This document shows positions 18,725-27,763 of a stretch of DNA of 64,000 nucleotides, in pieces. Position 1 is the stretch's first letter. Each line of letters begins with the position of its first letter. Made by a program: the position numbers and the translations under genes. Origin of the DNA: Epithemia pelagica (taxonomy: Eukaryota; Bacillariophyta; Bacillariophyceae; Surirellales; Surirellaceae); assembly GCA_946965045.2 (NCBI GenBank), contig OX337234.1:2790001-2854000 (forward strand), read 5' to 3'. The notes under the pieces were generated by a model. That model was not told where the DNA came from. It did no database searches and worked only from the letters and a program-made list of their open reading frames with translations.

Positions 18725-20287
18725 TTAGTCACTCGTGTTCTTTTTCTGGAGGATCATGTACCGATTGGCCGCGGACTTGTCTACAACTGTTTCGTCTTCC
18801 GAAAGCAGCTCAAAGCCTTTACTGGAAAGAAAGTCCAACACCTTGGTGCGATGAGAGGGTGTGGCCGATGCCACTTCTTCAATTAGTACATGTTGTACCT
18901 TGGGCCACCACCAATCTTCAATAAAGTCCATGGCGACTCCAATATCCACCTTGAGGAGATCAATCGTATCCGGAAGATCGGTCTTGGTCATGTGAAAGGC
19001 TTGCAGGAGGGATCCCAAATTCACCGAAACCGGTCGCCAACGCCACAAAAAGGCAACCGCCAGTTCACAAACAGCTTGACGCAATCCTTGTAATGGAAGT
19101 CGTTCAATCATGGAACAGAGACTCGGTCTCGATCCCTTGTAATAGTCCAAAAAGGCCTTGTCAGACTGCAGCAATGGTTTGATGCTGGATTCATACTTGT
19201 AGTGCGGGTGCGTAGTACTGGAGGAGGGGGTTTCTTCAAAGTACGTGAGCTTGGTGGGAGAAGGAGACGAGGATGCCGGACGACTTCTCTTTTTGGCTGG
19301 AGCCAAACCCATCTTGGCTACCTGGATCTTGGTGTTGCGGTGCTTTCTCATGGCTCGAGCGGCATTCCGTTCACAGGCCTCAAAGGTGGTGGGGACCGGT
19401 TCCAAACACAAGATAGTCAAGGGTTCCTTCTTGATCGTTGGCTCACGGGATTCATCCTGATCATCATGCTGCGCAGCCACCCATGCTGCAAAAGCACCGA
19501 TATTGGCCCCAATATCCACGACAAACTTGGCATCCTGAACTATTGATCGTGCTTTGGTGTACATTTCTTCTTGAAAGATTTGTTGAACGATTCTCTTGCC
19601 ATCGTCTTCGGATGTACAGGCAATCGAGGAGCTGTCCAGGTATCCTTTACAGTCGTTTGGAAGACGAAGTTCCAACGACCGTTGGGAAGTTTGACCGTAG
19701 GAAGGCAATGCTGAATTGGAAGTAATCAAAGGACTCCACATCCACCAAATGGTATTCAAACTCAGGGACAATGGTGTCGTTCTTCGTTCCGGTGCCCAAT
19801 ACAAGTGAATGGAACCCATAGTCAAATTCCGAAAGACAGAAAGACCATACAATCTCTGCAAGAGAGAAGGGGTCAGTGTTTGCACCATTTGCAATTCAGT
19901 CGCCTTGGCTTTGGTACCCCCCAAAACAGAGACTTCCACAGGATCGTCTTCGGAATGAAAAGAGTCACGTCTGTTGCTGGTAAGAGAAATAGGATCGTTC
20001 ACATGGTCCATCGTCAAGACCTTGTAGGACGAACTGATGGACTCTTGACTGTCGCATCGCGAAATACGAAATTCTGCCCCACCCGATTTCGCAACAATGC
20101 CAGCAGGACTGGATTCTTCCTCGGCCGAACTATCATCTTCAATCAACAACAAGGACGGTTCACTGCCCTCTCCAGACTCTTCTTCTTCCCCTTTGACTTC
20201 TTTGATGGAATCCGAAGATGCCAATGATAAGCTTGATCCCGTCAGGGAAAAATTTGTTTGCTGGCTTGTCTGATACACGAGCTTCAT
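18725..20287 (-). CDS. FkbM-family SAM-dependent methyltransferase
   Basis: A 520-residue protein starting at ATG 20287; the frame is open further upstream but has no ATG there. The first 150 residues are acidic and Ser-rich. A Rossmann methyltransferase core follows, with motif I FVVDIGANIGAFAAWVAA at about residue 250, an acidic loop LCLEPVPTTFEACERN, and DTIDLLKVDIGVAMDFIEDW plus a C-terminal RYMILQKK strand, as in FkbM-domain enzymes, which often O-methylate sugars or small metabolites. A Ser/Pro-rich insertion (about residues 310-355) interrupts the core. FLWRWRPVSVNLGSLLQAF lies within the expected domain. The substrate cannot be predicted, and no clear signal peptide is seen. Confidence 0.8.
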   Translation of the reverse strand: MKLVYQTSQQTNFSLTGSSLSLASSDSIKEVKGEEEESGEGSEPSLLLIEDDSSAEEESSPAGIVAKSGGAEFRISRCDSQESISSSYKVLTMDHVNDPISLTSNRRDSFHSEDDPVEVSVLGGTKAKATELQMVQTLTPSLLQRLYGLSVFRNLTMGSIHLYWAPERRTTPLSLSLNTIWWMWSPLITSNSALPSYGQTSQRSLELRLPNDCKGYLDSSSIACTSEDDGKRIVQQIFQEEMYTKARSIVQDAKFVVDIGANIGAFAAWVAAQHDDQDESREPTIKKEPLTILCLEPVPTTFEACERNAARAMRKHRNTKIQVAKMGLAPAKKRSRPASSSPSPTKLTYFEETPSSSTTHPHYKYESSIKPLLQSDKAFLDYYKGSRPSLCSMIERLPLQGLRQAVCELAVAFLWRWRPVSVNLGSLLQAFHMTKTDLPDTIDLLKVDIGVAMDFIEDWWWPKVQHVLIEEVASATPSHRTKVLDFLSSKGFELLSEDETVVDKSAANRYMILQKKNTSD

Positions 20288-21532
20288 GGTGCCCTTCTTG
20301 TTTTGTGGATATGGATGTGTGTGTGTATTTGCGTGTGGGGACTCGGACTGCGATGCAAAATTTGTGAAAGCGTTTGGGTGTTTCCTCTCCCTCTTCCACC
20401 TCCCCTCCCTTGGATTCGGTCGCACCCATCGCCCCCACTCTCTATCCTCCGTCTCGTCACTGACGCAGTGCAACTTGTCCGCTCGAATTCGAAGCTCAGA
20501 CACAGAAATAGGTTCTGATTCATTAAGTATAACAGAAGGTTTCTGTCACAACTTCTGTCGTAGAGCAACAATCATTAGATGACAAGTGACAAGGCCATTC
20601 CGAATCAGGCCATATGGCGAAGGCGTCTGGAAATGGATACCAAGTTCCGAGTTCGGCGAGCACGAACCACTGACCATGAGGGAATTTCCTAAACAGCGCG
20701 TGTGCTACGGGGACGAAAGACTGAAAGACAAAAATGACTACGGCATCAACAACTTGATTAAACAACGGCATGCTACCGATTGATAGCCATGCAAAACCGG
20801 CAATGGTTCATCATGGTGCCACAAGATTTCTTTCATTCCCATTTCCCATTCAAGATGGTGAGGGAAGCGGTGGACCGCTGGTTGTTGTCTTCCGCAAATC
20901 CTGGGGGAAGTTTTCGCCCCAACATTGGTTCGACCAAAAACTCTTTTCCAACTTCCCCCAGAAACATACGTTCGGGTGCCGGAATTCCTCGCTCCACCAC
21001 CCACCAACGCGAACACTCCACTGCTTCCGATACACCCCATCTGTTGTCGCCTTCTTTTGCAAACGGATGGTCCGTGTGACTTGTGGTGGGTGCGTGTGGA
21101 GAGGTGACGTGTTGTGGGGTGGTGGGGAGGATCACAAGCCATACCACGTTGTCCGAATCGAGCGACAACGCGTGGAGGAACTTCTCCGAATACAATACCT
21201 ATCACTCGTAGAAAGATACGGTTTCGATCCATTTGAATGTTTGTAGTAACTCAATATCTTTAGAAAGCGCACAACGCCTGATAGTGCGCAAAACGAACTT
21301 GCTTGCGTGGCAAAGGCATATGTCTAGGGTTCGCACGTCACACTTCGCGTTGCCAGCTTTCGATGTCTTGGACCAATGAGAGACGAGTGCGACAAGGTTC
21401 GATTTCTGTTTTTCCGTGACGCACTGCTTCCTTCATGTCGCGCCACCAATGCGGGATCTTTGAGGTCAGTCAGAGAAGGGTACCACAAGCAACATCCTCA
21501 GACAGACAAACCACCCAACAAAAGGAGGAGGT
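20288..21532. other. Intergenic, no supported gene
   Basis: Short frames occur on both strands. A plus-strand frame near 20586-20783 reads EGVWKWIPSSEFGEHEPLT and looks protein-like but lacks an upstream ATG. A frame at 20770-21246 ends LRIQYLSLVERYGFDPFECL. An antisense frame at 20738-21232 is unrecognised. They may be remnants of a decayed gene, but none could be joined or named. Promoters of the two flanking divergent genes are presumably included. Confidence 0.4.
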
Positions 21533-23701
21533 ATGCACGCAGTTGCAGCAACAAGCATTCGCACAAATTCAAGTTGGAGAGTCTTTCAAACGCGTCTCCA
21601 CCGATTTTCATCATCATCATTCTCGTCCGCCACTTTTGTATCGAGGCATTTTGCATCAAATCCACTTACACGAACAACAATTACAATGGATCCAACGAAG
21701 ACTCAATCCAGCAACTCCCTGACCTCTTTGGCGGGCCTCAAAGAGAGTGACCGAACAGTGTCCACCGTCTCGGACGATTTTTCCTCCGACAGTGGCAGTG
21801 TGAGCGGCAGTGTGGATGGTCGTGGCTACCACGAAGCCGGCGTCAAGTCTCAGTACGACACCCAAGAGAAGCTTGCCTTTTACAATGAAGTCATGGGGGA
21901 TGGCACGGGAAACATTCACTTTGGAAAGTGGGACGGAGTGGACATGGACGAACCCGGCGCTTATGGAAAGGCTTCGGAACTCATGACGGATCACATGTTT
22001 GAGTTGGCCACCAGTTTGTTGAAGAATCCGACCGATTCGTCGGCGGCGGGATCCCCCAAGAAATTGCGCCTGGTAGATCTTGGCGCTGGTACCGGAAGTG
22101 CGGCCCGACGTTTGGCATCGGCCAACGAGAGCCTCGAATGCACCTGCTTGAACTTGTGCGAACGACAAAATGCCATTAGTTGGGAACAAAATGAAGAAAT
22201 GGGATTGAAGGATCGCGTGCAAGTTCTCACTGGAACCTACGAAAAGGCGCCCTTTGACAACTGCTCTTTTGACATTTTGTTCAGTCAAGATGCCCTCATT
22301 CATTCGTACAGCAAGAAGAATGCTTACATGGAGGCCAAGCGCATTGCTCGTCCTGGTGCAGTCTTTATCTTTTCGGATCTCATGGCTGGAGAGCAAGCTT
22401 CCGCCGAAGAACTCGACAGCTTTGCGTCGACCAACATGGTCAAGGATTGGTTGACACCCTCGCAGAACATTGAATGTTTGAAGGAAGTGGGCTTCCGGCA
22501 AGTCACCTTCATTGACATGACTGAAGATATCAAGATGAGCTTTGTTGGAATGCTCAAGAAGGTGGAAGAACTCCTTTCCAACACACAAGATAGTATTGAT
22601 CAAGCCTTGTTGGAAACTTACAAGAAGAATTTGACCAAGAGAATTGAACAGTGCGACCGCAAAATCTTTAGCTGGGGGATTGTTCATGCCAGAAAACCCA
22701 TCAAGGTTGCGATTTATCCTTCCCTACCGGTAGCCTTTGAACCCAAGGTCCCCGAGTTGTTTGAACAATTCCATGGAGAAGCCGATGAAGAGACAGATAC
22801 CATTGTGGTGGACTTTACAACGCGCGTCAATGAAGAAGTTGTCATGGCGCTCCCCAAGCAAGTGTCCTTGATTGTCACCTTGTCGTCCGGTAAGGATCAC
22901 ATTGCCTGTGATACCGCCGCTTCTCGAGGTATTCAGGTTGCTTCCTCCGACAAGACGTGCATTACAGAATCGGTTGCCGAATACGGATTGTGCATAATTA
23001 TCAATGGCCTCCGAAACATTTTTGGCAACATTGGTGTTCCTTTCCCTGGTAAGGCGTGGACACTCAGCTGGAACTGCCAAGGTCTTAGTATGGACCAGGC
23101 AACCATTGGTATCATTGGTATGGGTGACATTGCATCCTTGATGGTCCGGAAATTGAGAGCCTTGTCCAGTTCGCTTCGAATTCTCTACTACGAACCGGAA
23201 CAATTCCGCAAGAAGGACTTTGAAAAGGAAATGAATTTGGAATACTGTTCGTCGCCCATGGAAGTCGCCAAGGGCGATTTGGATATTCTCATGCCATTGG
23301 CACCCCTCATGCCGGCGACGACCAACATGGTGAATGAAGAAATGTTTAGTGTCTTGCCGGAAAAATGTGGCCTCATTAACATTTCTCGTGGACAAGTCAT
23401 CGTGCAAGATGCCTTGGTCCAGGCTCTCAAGGACAAGAAACTGAAATATGCCATTTTGGATGCCACCACTCCTGAGCCTCTGCCGGAAGATCACGAATTG
23501 AATTCCATGTCCAATGTCTTTATTCTTCCCCACTACGCCACCAACACGTTGGAAGTTCGTCAAAAGTTGGTACGTTCTACTTTCGTGACCGATGCGAGGT
23601 TTGTGTTTTCACCAAGAATGATTCTTTCCCTCACTTGTTTCATTGTTCTGTTTCAGGTTGGTGGAATTGAAGGCATTGCCTACAATCACTATCTGCCGTA
23701 A
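21533..23701 (+). CDS. Methyltransferase fused to D-2-hydroxyacid dehydrogenase
   Basis: Exons 21533-23569 and 23657-23701 give a 693-residue protein. The 87-bp intron (GTACGT...TTTCAG) is a multiple of three and stop-free. Residues 1-50 are Arg/Ser/Phe-rich and look like an organellar presequence; an internal ATG at 21686 is an alternative start. The N-terminal half is a class I methyltransferase: YDTQEKLAFYNEVMGDG, NIHFGKWDG, motif I LVDLGAGTGSAARRLA (about residue 180) and FDILFSQDALIHSY. This layout resembles sarcosine/dimethylglycine-type methyltransferases. The C-terminal half is an NAD-dependent 2-hydroxyacid dehydrogenase: TIGIIGMGDIASLMV (dinucleotide motif, about residue 526), INISRGQVIVQDALVQAL (Arg region) and NVFILPHYATNTLEV (His region). 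The substrate is unknown. Confidence 0.88.
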   Translation: MHAVAATSIRTNSSWRVFQTRLHRFSSSSFSSATFVSRHFASNPLTRTTITMDPTKTQSSNSLTSLAGLKESDRTVSTVSDDFSSDSGSVSGSVDGRGYHEAGVKSQYDTQEKLAFYNEVMGDGTGNIHFGKWDGVDMDEPGAYGKASELMTDHMFELATSLLKNPTDSSAAGSPKKLRLVDLGAGTGSAARRLASANESLECTCLNLCERQNAISWEQNEEMGLKDRVQVLTGTYEKAPFDNCSFDILFSQDALIHSYSKKNAYMEAKRIARPGAVFIFSDLMAGEQASAEELDSFASTNMVKDWLTPSQNIECLKEVGFRQVTFIDMTEDIKMSFVGMLKKVEELLSNTQDSIDQALLETYKKNLTKRIEQCDRKIFSWGIVHARKPIKVAIYPSLPVAFEPKVPELFEQFHGEADEETDTIVVDFTTRVNEEVVMALPKQVSLIVTLSSGKDHIACDTAASRGIQVASSDKTCITESVAEYGLCIIINGLRNIFGNIGVPFPGKAWTLSWNCQGLSMDQATIGIIGMGDIASLMVRKLRALSSSLRILYYEPEQFRKKDFEKEMNLEYCSSPMEVAKGDLDILMPLAPLMPATTNMVNEEMFSVLPEKCGLINISRGQVIVQDALVQALKDKKLKYAILDATTPEPLPEDHELNSMSNVFILPHYATNTLEVRQKLVRSTFVTDARFVFSPRMILSLTCFIVLFQVGGIEGIAYNHYLP

Positions 23702-25795
23702 ATATAGCAGCGAGTGGGCTGCGTTTCGAATCCTTTTTGGTGCGTTGCGCAGTCGCGCGCATCTGTGGGAGAATTACAGACGAAACACGGCTTTCTTTTG
23801 GGTCGGCATGGTAGTTTATAGTTTGGTTGTATACACATGTGTCGTTGCATCATGGACTAACCGTTTATTCCAGCCAATCCATACTCTCGAGAGTATGGTT
23901 GCAAACGACCGCTGTCAAAGATTGACAACACAGTATTCTTTTTAACTTTATGTAACTCTGGTATCATCAGAAGTCGACAGACCATTATTTATTTGCGGGG
24001 GTTGTGTGAAATGGAACTTGGTCCTGTGGTAGCCTTTGCAATTGTCGTTGTTGGTCAAGAACCGTGTGCGTCAACGTAGAGAATTGGACCGAGTCCCAAC
24101 AACACGACGAAGACAAATTCCTTTAGCAATGGGTTCCATGCTAGGAGTTCAGATCTCCTATATCTATGTCTCTCCTTAGGGAGGGAGTAAGGGAGTTGAT
24201 ATGGAGCAACGACAATCACCATACACTTCACATCTTTGGACAATAATTGGCAATGAAAGCAATAGATGATGATTCGACAAGAAATCAGAAAACTAGAGGG
24301 ACCATTACACGAAAGGAGACCAATTTACGACTTCCTACAACGTTACCTACCATAGATACTTGTCATTTCCAGTCAATAGGAGGAATGAATACGTACGGTT
24401 CATCAGGACATGCAAGATGCCTACCGACCGAGAAAGTCAACCAGGTCCATTCGAGGCAGCCCCTTTTGTGGTTGCGGGACAGTTCTAGGGCCCATAGCAT
24501 AGAATAAAATAATATATTATGCGTCTTGGCGTCATCGAAACCGGCCATTTGGGTTTTTAGATGCCCATGCATGCCCCCATGGTCTTCACGGGACTTTGAA
24601 CTCACTAGGACACACCGTGCACATGATGATGTGTGGCTACAAACCTCAAGGATCCGAAGACGAACACGTAAAGTGAAAACTAGGCGACTCTCGGTAAGGC
24701 AGCATCAATAATCGTTGGTAGGAGCTAGGTTGTCAATGGTTTTCGTGTCGGCGTCTTCGTTCACTATCGTCGTAAATGGCTCCTTCTTGTCCATCGAGTA
24801 TACGCTCTCCGCCCGAAGCCTACAACCACGAAGTGCTATCCGTGATCCATCCGTGATGTCCTGGCACATGTCATTATTGTCATTGGCAATAATTATCGAC
24901 ACGTTGGTATAGTGTAGAGCTCGTGCTTAGCTTGTCGTCTCTCCCGAAAACTTCACAAGAACGAAATTGGTGTGGTAGGTATTCTCTCTCTCTACCTACC
25001 TAGTAGAGCTAGAGGAGTTTAGTTGCTCTACCAAAGAGAGCTACCATCATTCCCCCATGTATCAGCGCCCCAGGCCCAAGGTCCCCACGCCCCCCACCTA
25101 TGACCCTTATTGATTGTGTATTGGGCATCGGTCATTCTACGAGTACAATAAATGTTATTTTTTGTTTGTCCTCACCCAACCAGAAACCAGATGTCCAAAT
25201 CCCCCATCACTATCACCCGAGCGGCCCTCTCAAAAAACTCAAAAAGTGTGTGAACGCAAAAACCAGACACCGTCTGTTCTTCCTGGCTCCGTGCAGTCAA
25301 GAGTGGGAAGGAGGATAGAGACTGTGATGCAATCAGGTTTACGGTACCGTATGGATCTTGTTCCCCTCACTCGGGACGATTTATGCCTGTCCTCCTTCTG
25401 AAACACACTCGGAACACCAATGCTTGAGCTCATGTCCATTCGGAAGGTACATGCAAGACGATGTAAGAAGATCGTCCCCCCAGCCAATACAAAAGACGGG
25501 ACAAGATGAAGTAAGACACACATTGTCACGAATCATGACAAAAGACAAGAAAGCCAATTCTAGGTAGGCTTCGTTGGTGAAAGGTGAATACTACTACTGT
25601 GCAGAAGAGACGCAAATTTTGGCGGCTGTTGTATTGAGCCACAAAACGTTTGTCTCTCACACCGTTTGGCTCGAAAACAAAGAGAATTGCCTGTGGCACT
25701 GTTTCTTCCTTGCAACTACCACTGTTTCTTCCTTGCAACTACCATTTTTCCTCACTGGCAACCTTTGCTAAACAGTGGTAATACTCGCATCAACC
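23702..25795. other. 2.1-kb intergenic region, no gene supported
   Basis: Only short frames without recognisable domains are present on either strand. Visible features are AT-rich stretches (about 24490-24520), an inverted GGTAGGTA/TACCTACC pair near 24975-25005, and a repeated ACTGTTTCTTCCTTGCAACT at 25698-25717 and 25722-25741. The right end presumably holds the promoter of the gene at 25796. Confidence 0.45.
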
Positions 25796-27520
25796 ATGAC
25801 GACGACAACAACAACAACGACACGGAATAGTACAAGTAGTAGCAATGACCTTCGTCTTGCAAAGCCGGGAGCATCCAGTCAACCAGTCTTTTGGCACTTT
25901 GATGCAGAAGAACAAGATCTTTTCATGAACGCGTCGGACGAAGACGAGGAAGTCGCTGTCTCGGTCGTTCAAAAACGACAACCCGTCCGTGTAAACAACA
26001 AGGAAAAACCGAACAAACCAAAAAGCACCAAACAAAAGCACAGCTCGCGTAAGCGCCAGAACGAGGTATCGAGCGTTCCAAGAAACAGCGATAACAGTAA
26101 GGGCTATCGATCGGCTCCATCCTCTCCACATCGCCCCTTGAGAAGATATCCGAGAGCATCCTCGCTGCTTCAAGGTGTGCAACAAAAGCTGCAGCTCTCA
26201 TCCTTGGACGGCGGCAGTGACTTTCGTAGCAACACCACCACCAACAACAACAACAACCGCGAAGAATTCTTGACCGACACACATTCTCCATCCTCACGAT
26301 CTCCTTCCATCTCTACCGCAGCTACGGCCGCCACAACTTCTACCACTTCCTCCTCCTCGTGTTGTCACCGTGACCATTCCGATAGTCCAAGGAGGAGTCC
26401 ATCCAATCATCCCGATAGTCCAAGGAGGAGTCCATCCAATCCTTTTGCCATTCGAAAGACCATTCAACTCACGGACCAATCCGTTCCAGCTACAACTACC
26501 ACAGGAAATACAAACAGTCTTACCTCACCCACCATGGAGCGGACCCCCCTCGTCCACCAGCATCAAGATTTCATGGTAGAAGCTCCTCCTCTTTCACCCC
26601 TGGCTTGTCCCCATTCATCAGAGACTCCTCGCCATCATTGCGACAGAATCGATCACAATATCCAACAACATTTGCAAGAACTGGAACAATTGATGCAAAC
26701 GCAGCACCGACAACGCCAACGAAAGCAAGAAGCACTGGATGCCATTGTTGCCTACTCCTTGGAACGAGAAGAACAAGCACAACGGTATCGCCGTCAACCA
26801 CCAAGGAATCATCATCGTGTCGATTCTCCACTTGCAAGTCCAGACGTGTTGCAGCAGCCGTCTCCTCCACAACTGTCACACATAGGTAATGCGCAAGCAA
26901 CTCACGAGCAGGAAGCCGAATCCACTCGTCCTTGTTCCCCGCATCCTCCCTCATCTCCTCCCGTCCAGGTTCCAGCTGGTTCACAAGTAGTGACCACCAC
27001 CAAAAAAACCTTGCATCAAGATCCCATTACGGGAGCCACGGTAACTACGACAACCATTACCACCACTACTACCACGACTCCAGATGATTCTATTCGGACA
27101 CGGTCTCGAGTTGCATCCGGCAATGACGTCCTTCAACAGCAGCAGCTCCCTAGCTCTCCCGTGCCAGTGGAACCATCTCCCTCCCTCACCGCTTCTCCTG
27201 CTCCTGCTCCTGCTGCTACAAGAACAACCACTCCCAAACAAATTGAAATCTGTCCTGGTTTTTCCATGCCTCTGAGGGGTGCGGAAGAAACCTTGGACTA
27301 TCTAGGTCAAGGCGATCCCTCTCTGATTGCGTCCACCTTTTGTTTTGCCTGTAACCACAATGTACATGTTTTGGCCGATGCAGCCTTGGGTCTTTGTCCC
27401 ACATGTCGATCGGTGATCCCTCTCGAAGACAATGACAATGGTCATGGGGTTTCCTTGGGATTTTTGGCCCACGAAAGGGACGAATTGCAAGCAGTGGCGA
27501 ATTCCTTGAAGATTCAATAG
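25796..27520 (+). CDS. Low-complexity protein with C-terminal CxxC-CxxC zinc-binding-like motif
   Basis: A 574-residue intronless protein of unknown function, starting at the first ATG. Most of it is Ser/Thr/Pro/Gln-rich and likely disordered, including an acidic patch (NASDEDEEVAVSV), a basic patch, and an exact internal repeat DSPRRSPSN present twice, encoded by a 30-bp direct repeat near 26381-26440. A Gln-rich helix (LQELEQLMQTQHRQRQRKQE) lies near the middle. The C-terminal 90 residues look folded: EICPGFSMPLRGAEETLDYL, then CFACNHNVHVLADAALGLCP and TCR, giving two CxxC pairs about 17 residues apart that could bind zinc. SPRR-type sites suggest phosphorylation. Confidence 0.75.
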   Translation: MTTTTTTTTRNSTSSSNDLRLAKPGASSQPVFWHFDAEEQDLFMNASDEDEEVAVSVVQKRQPVRVNNKEKPNKPKSTKQKHSSRKRQNEVSSVPRNSDNSKGYRSAPSSPHRPLRRYPRASSLLQGVQQKLQLSSLDGGSDFRSNTTTNNNNNREEFLTDTHSPSSRSPSISTAATAATTSTTSSSSCCHRDHSDSPRRSPSNHPDSPRRSPSNPFAIRKTIQLTDQSVPATTTTGNTNSLTSPTMERTPLVHQHQDFMVEAPPLSPLACPHSSETPRHHCDRIDHNIQQHLQELEQLMQTQHRQRQRKQEALDAIVAYSLEREEQAQRYRRQPPRNHHRVDSPLASPDVLQQPSPPQLSHIGNAQATHEQEAESTRPCSPHPPSSPPVQVPAGSQVVTTTKKTLHQDPITGATVTTTTITTTTTTTPDDSIRTRSRVASGNDVLQQQQLPSSPVPVEPSPSLTASPAPAPAATRTTTPKQIEICPGFSMPLRGAEETLDYLGQGDPSLIASTFCFACNHNVHVLADAALGLCPTCRSVIPLEDNDNGHGVSLGFLAHERDELQAVANSLKIQ

Positions 27521-27763
27521 AACTTAAGCTCAAAACCAATGGTACATTTTTAATCCATTATAAATTTTGCGATTTTCTCAATAGTTCTAGTCTATGGCCA
27601 TTTTCAACCAAGCAGTCTCATTAGAGCACAATTCTTTCCTCAGGCCAATCGTTGTGACTAGAGAAGAAGACCAAAAGTCAAATCGACGTGTGCATTTGCT
27701 TCTCTCTCATCGAGAAACTGCGCGGCGATGGCTTCAACAACAGCAAATGTGATGCAGAGCCTG

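Noticed and set aside
20586-21246. Possible gene from neighbouring plus-strand frames
   Set aside because: The frame with protein-like sequence has no upstream ATG, and no GT-AG intron was found that joins it to the downstream frame; it is kept as an unassigned region.
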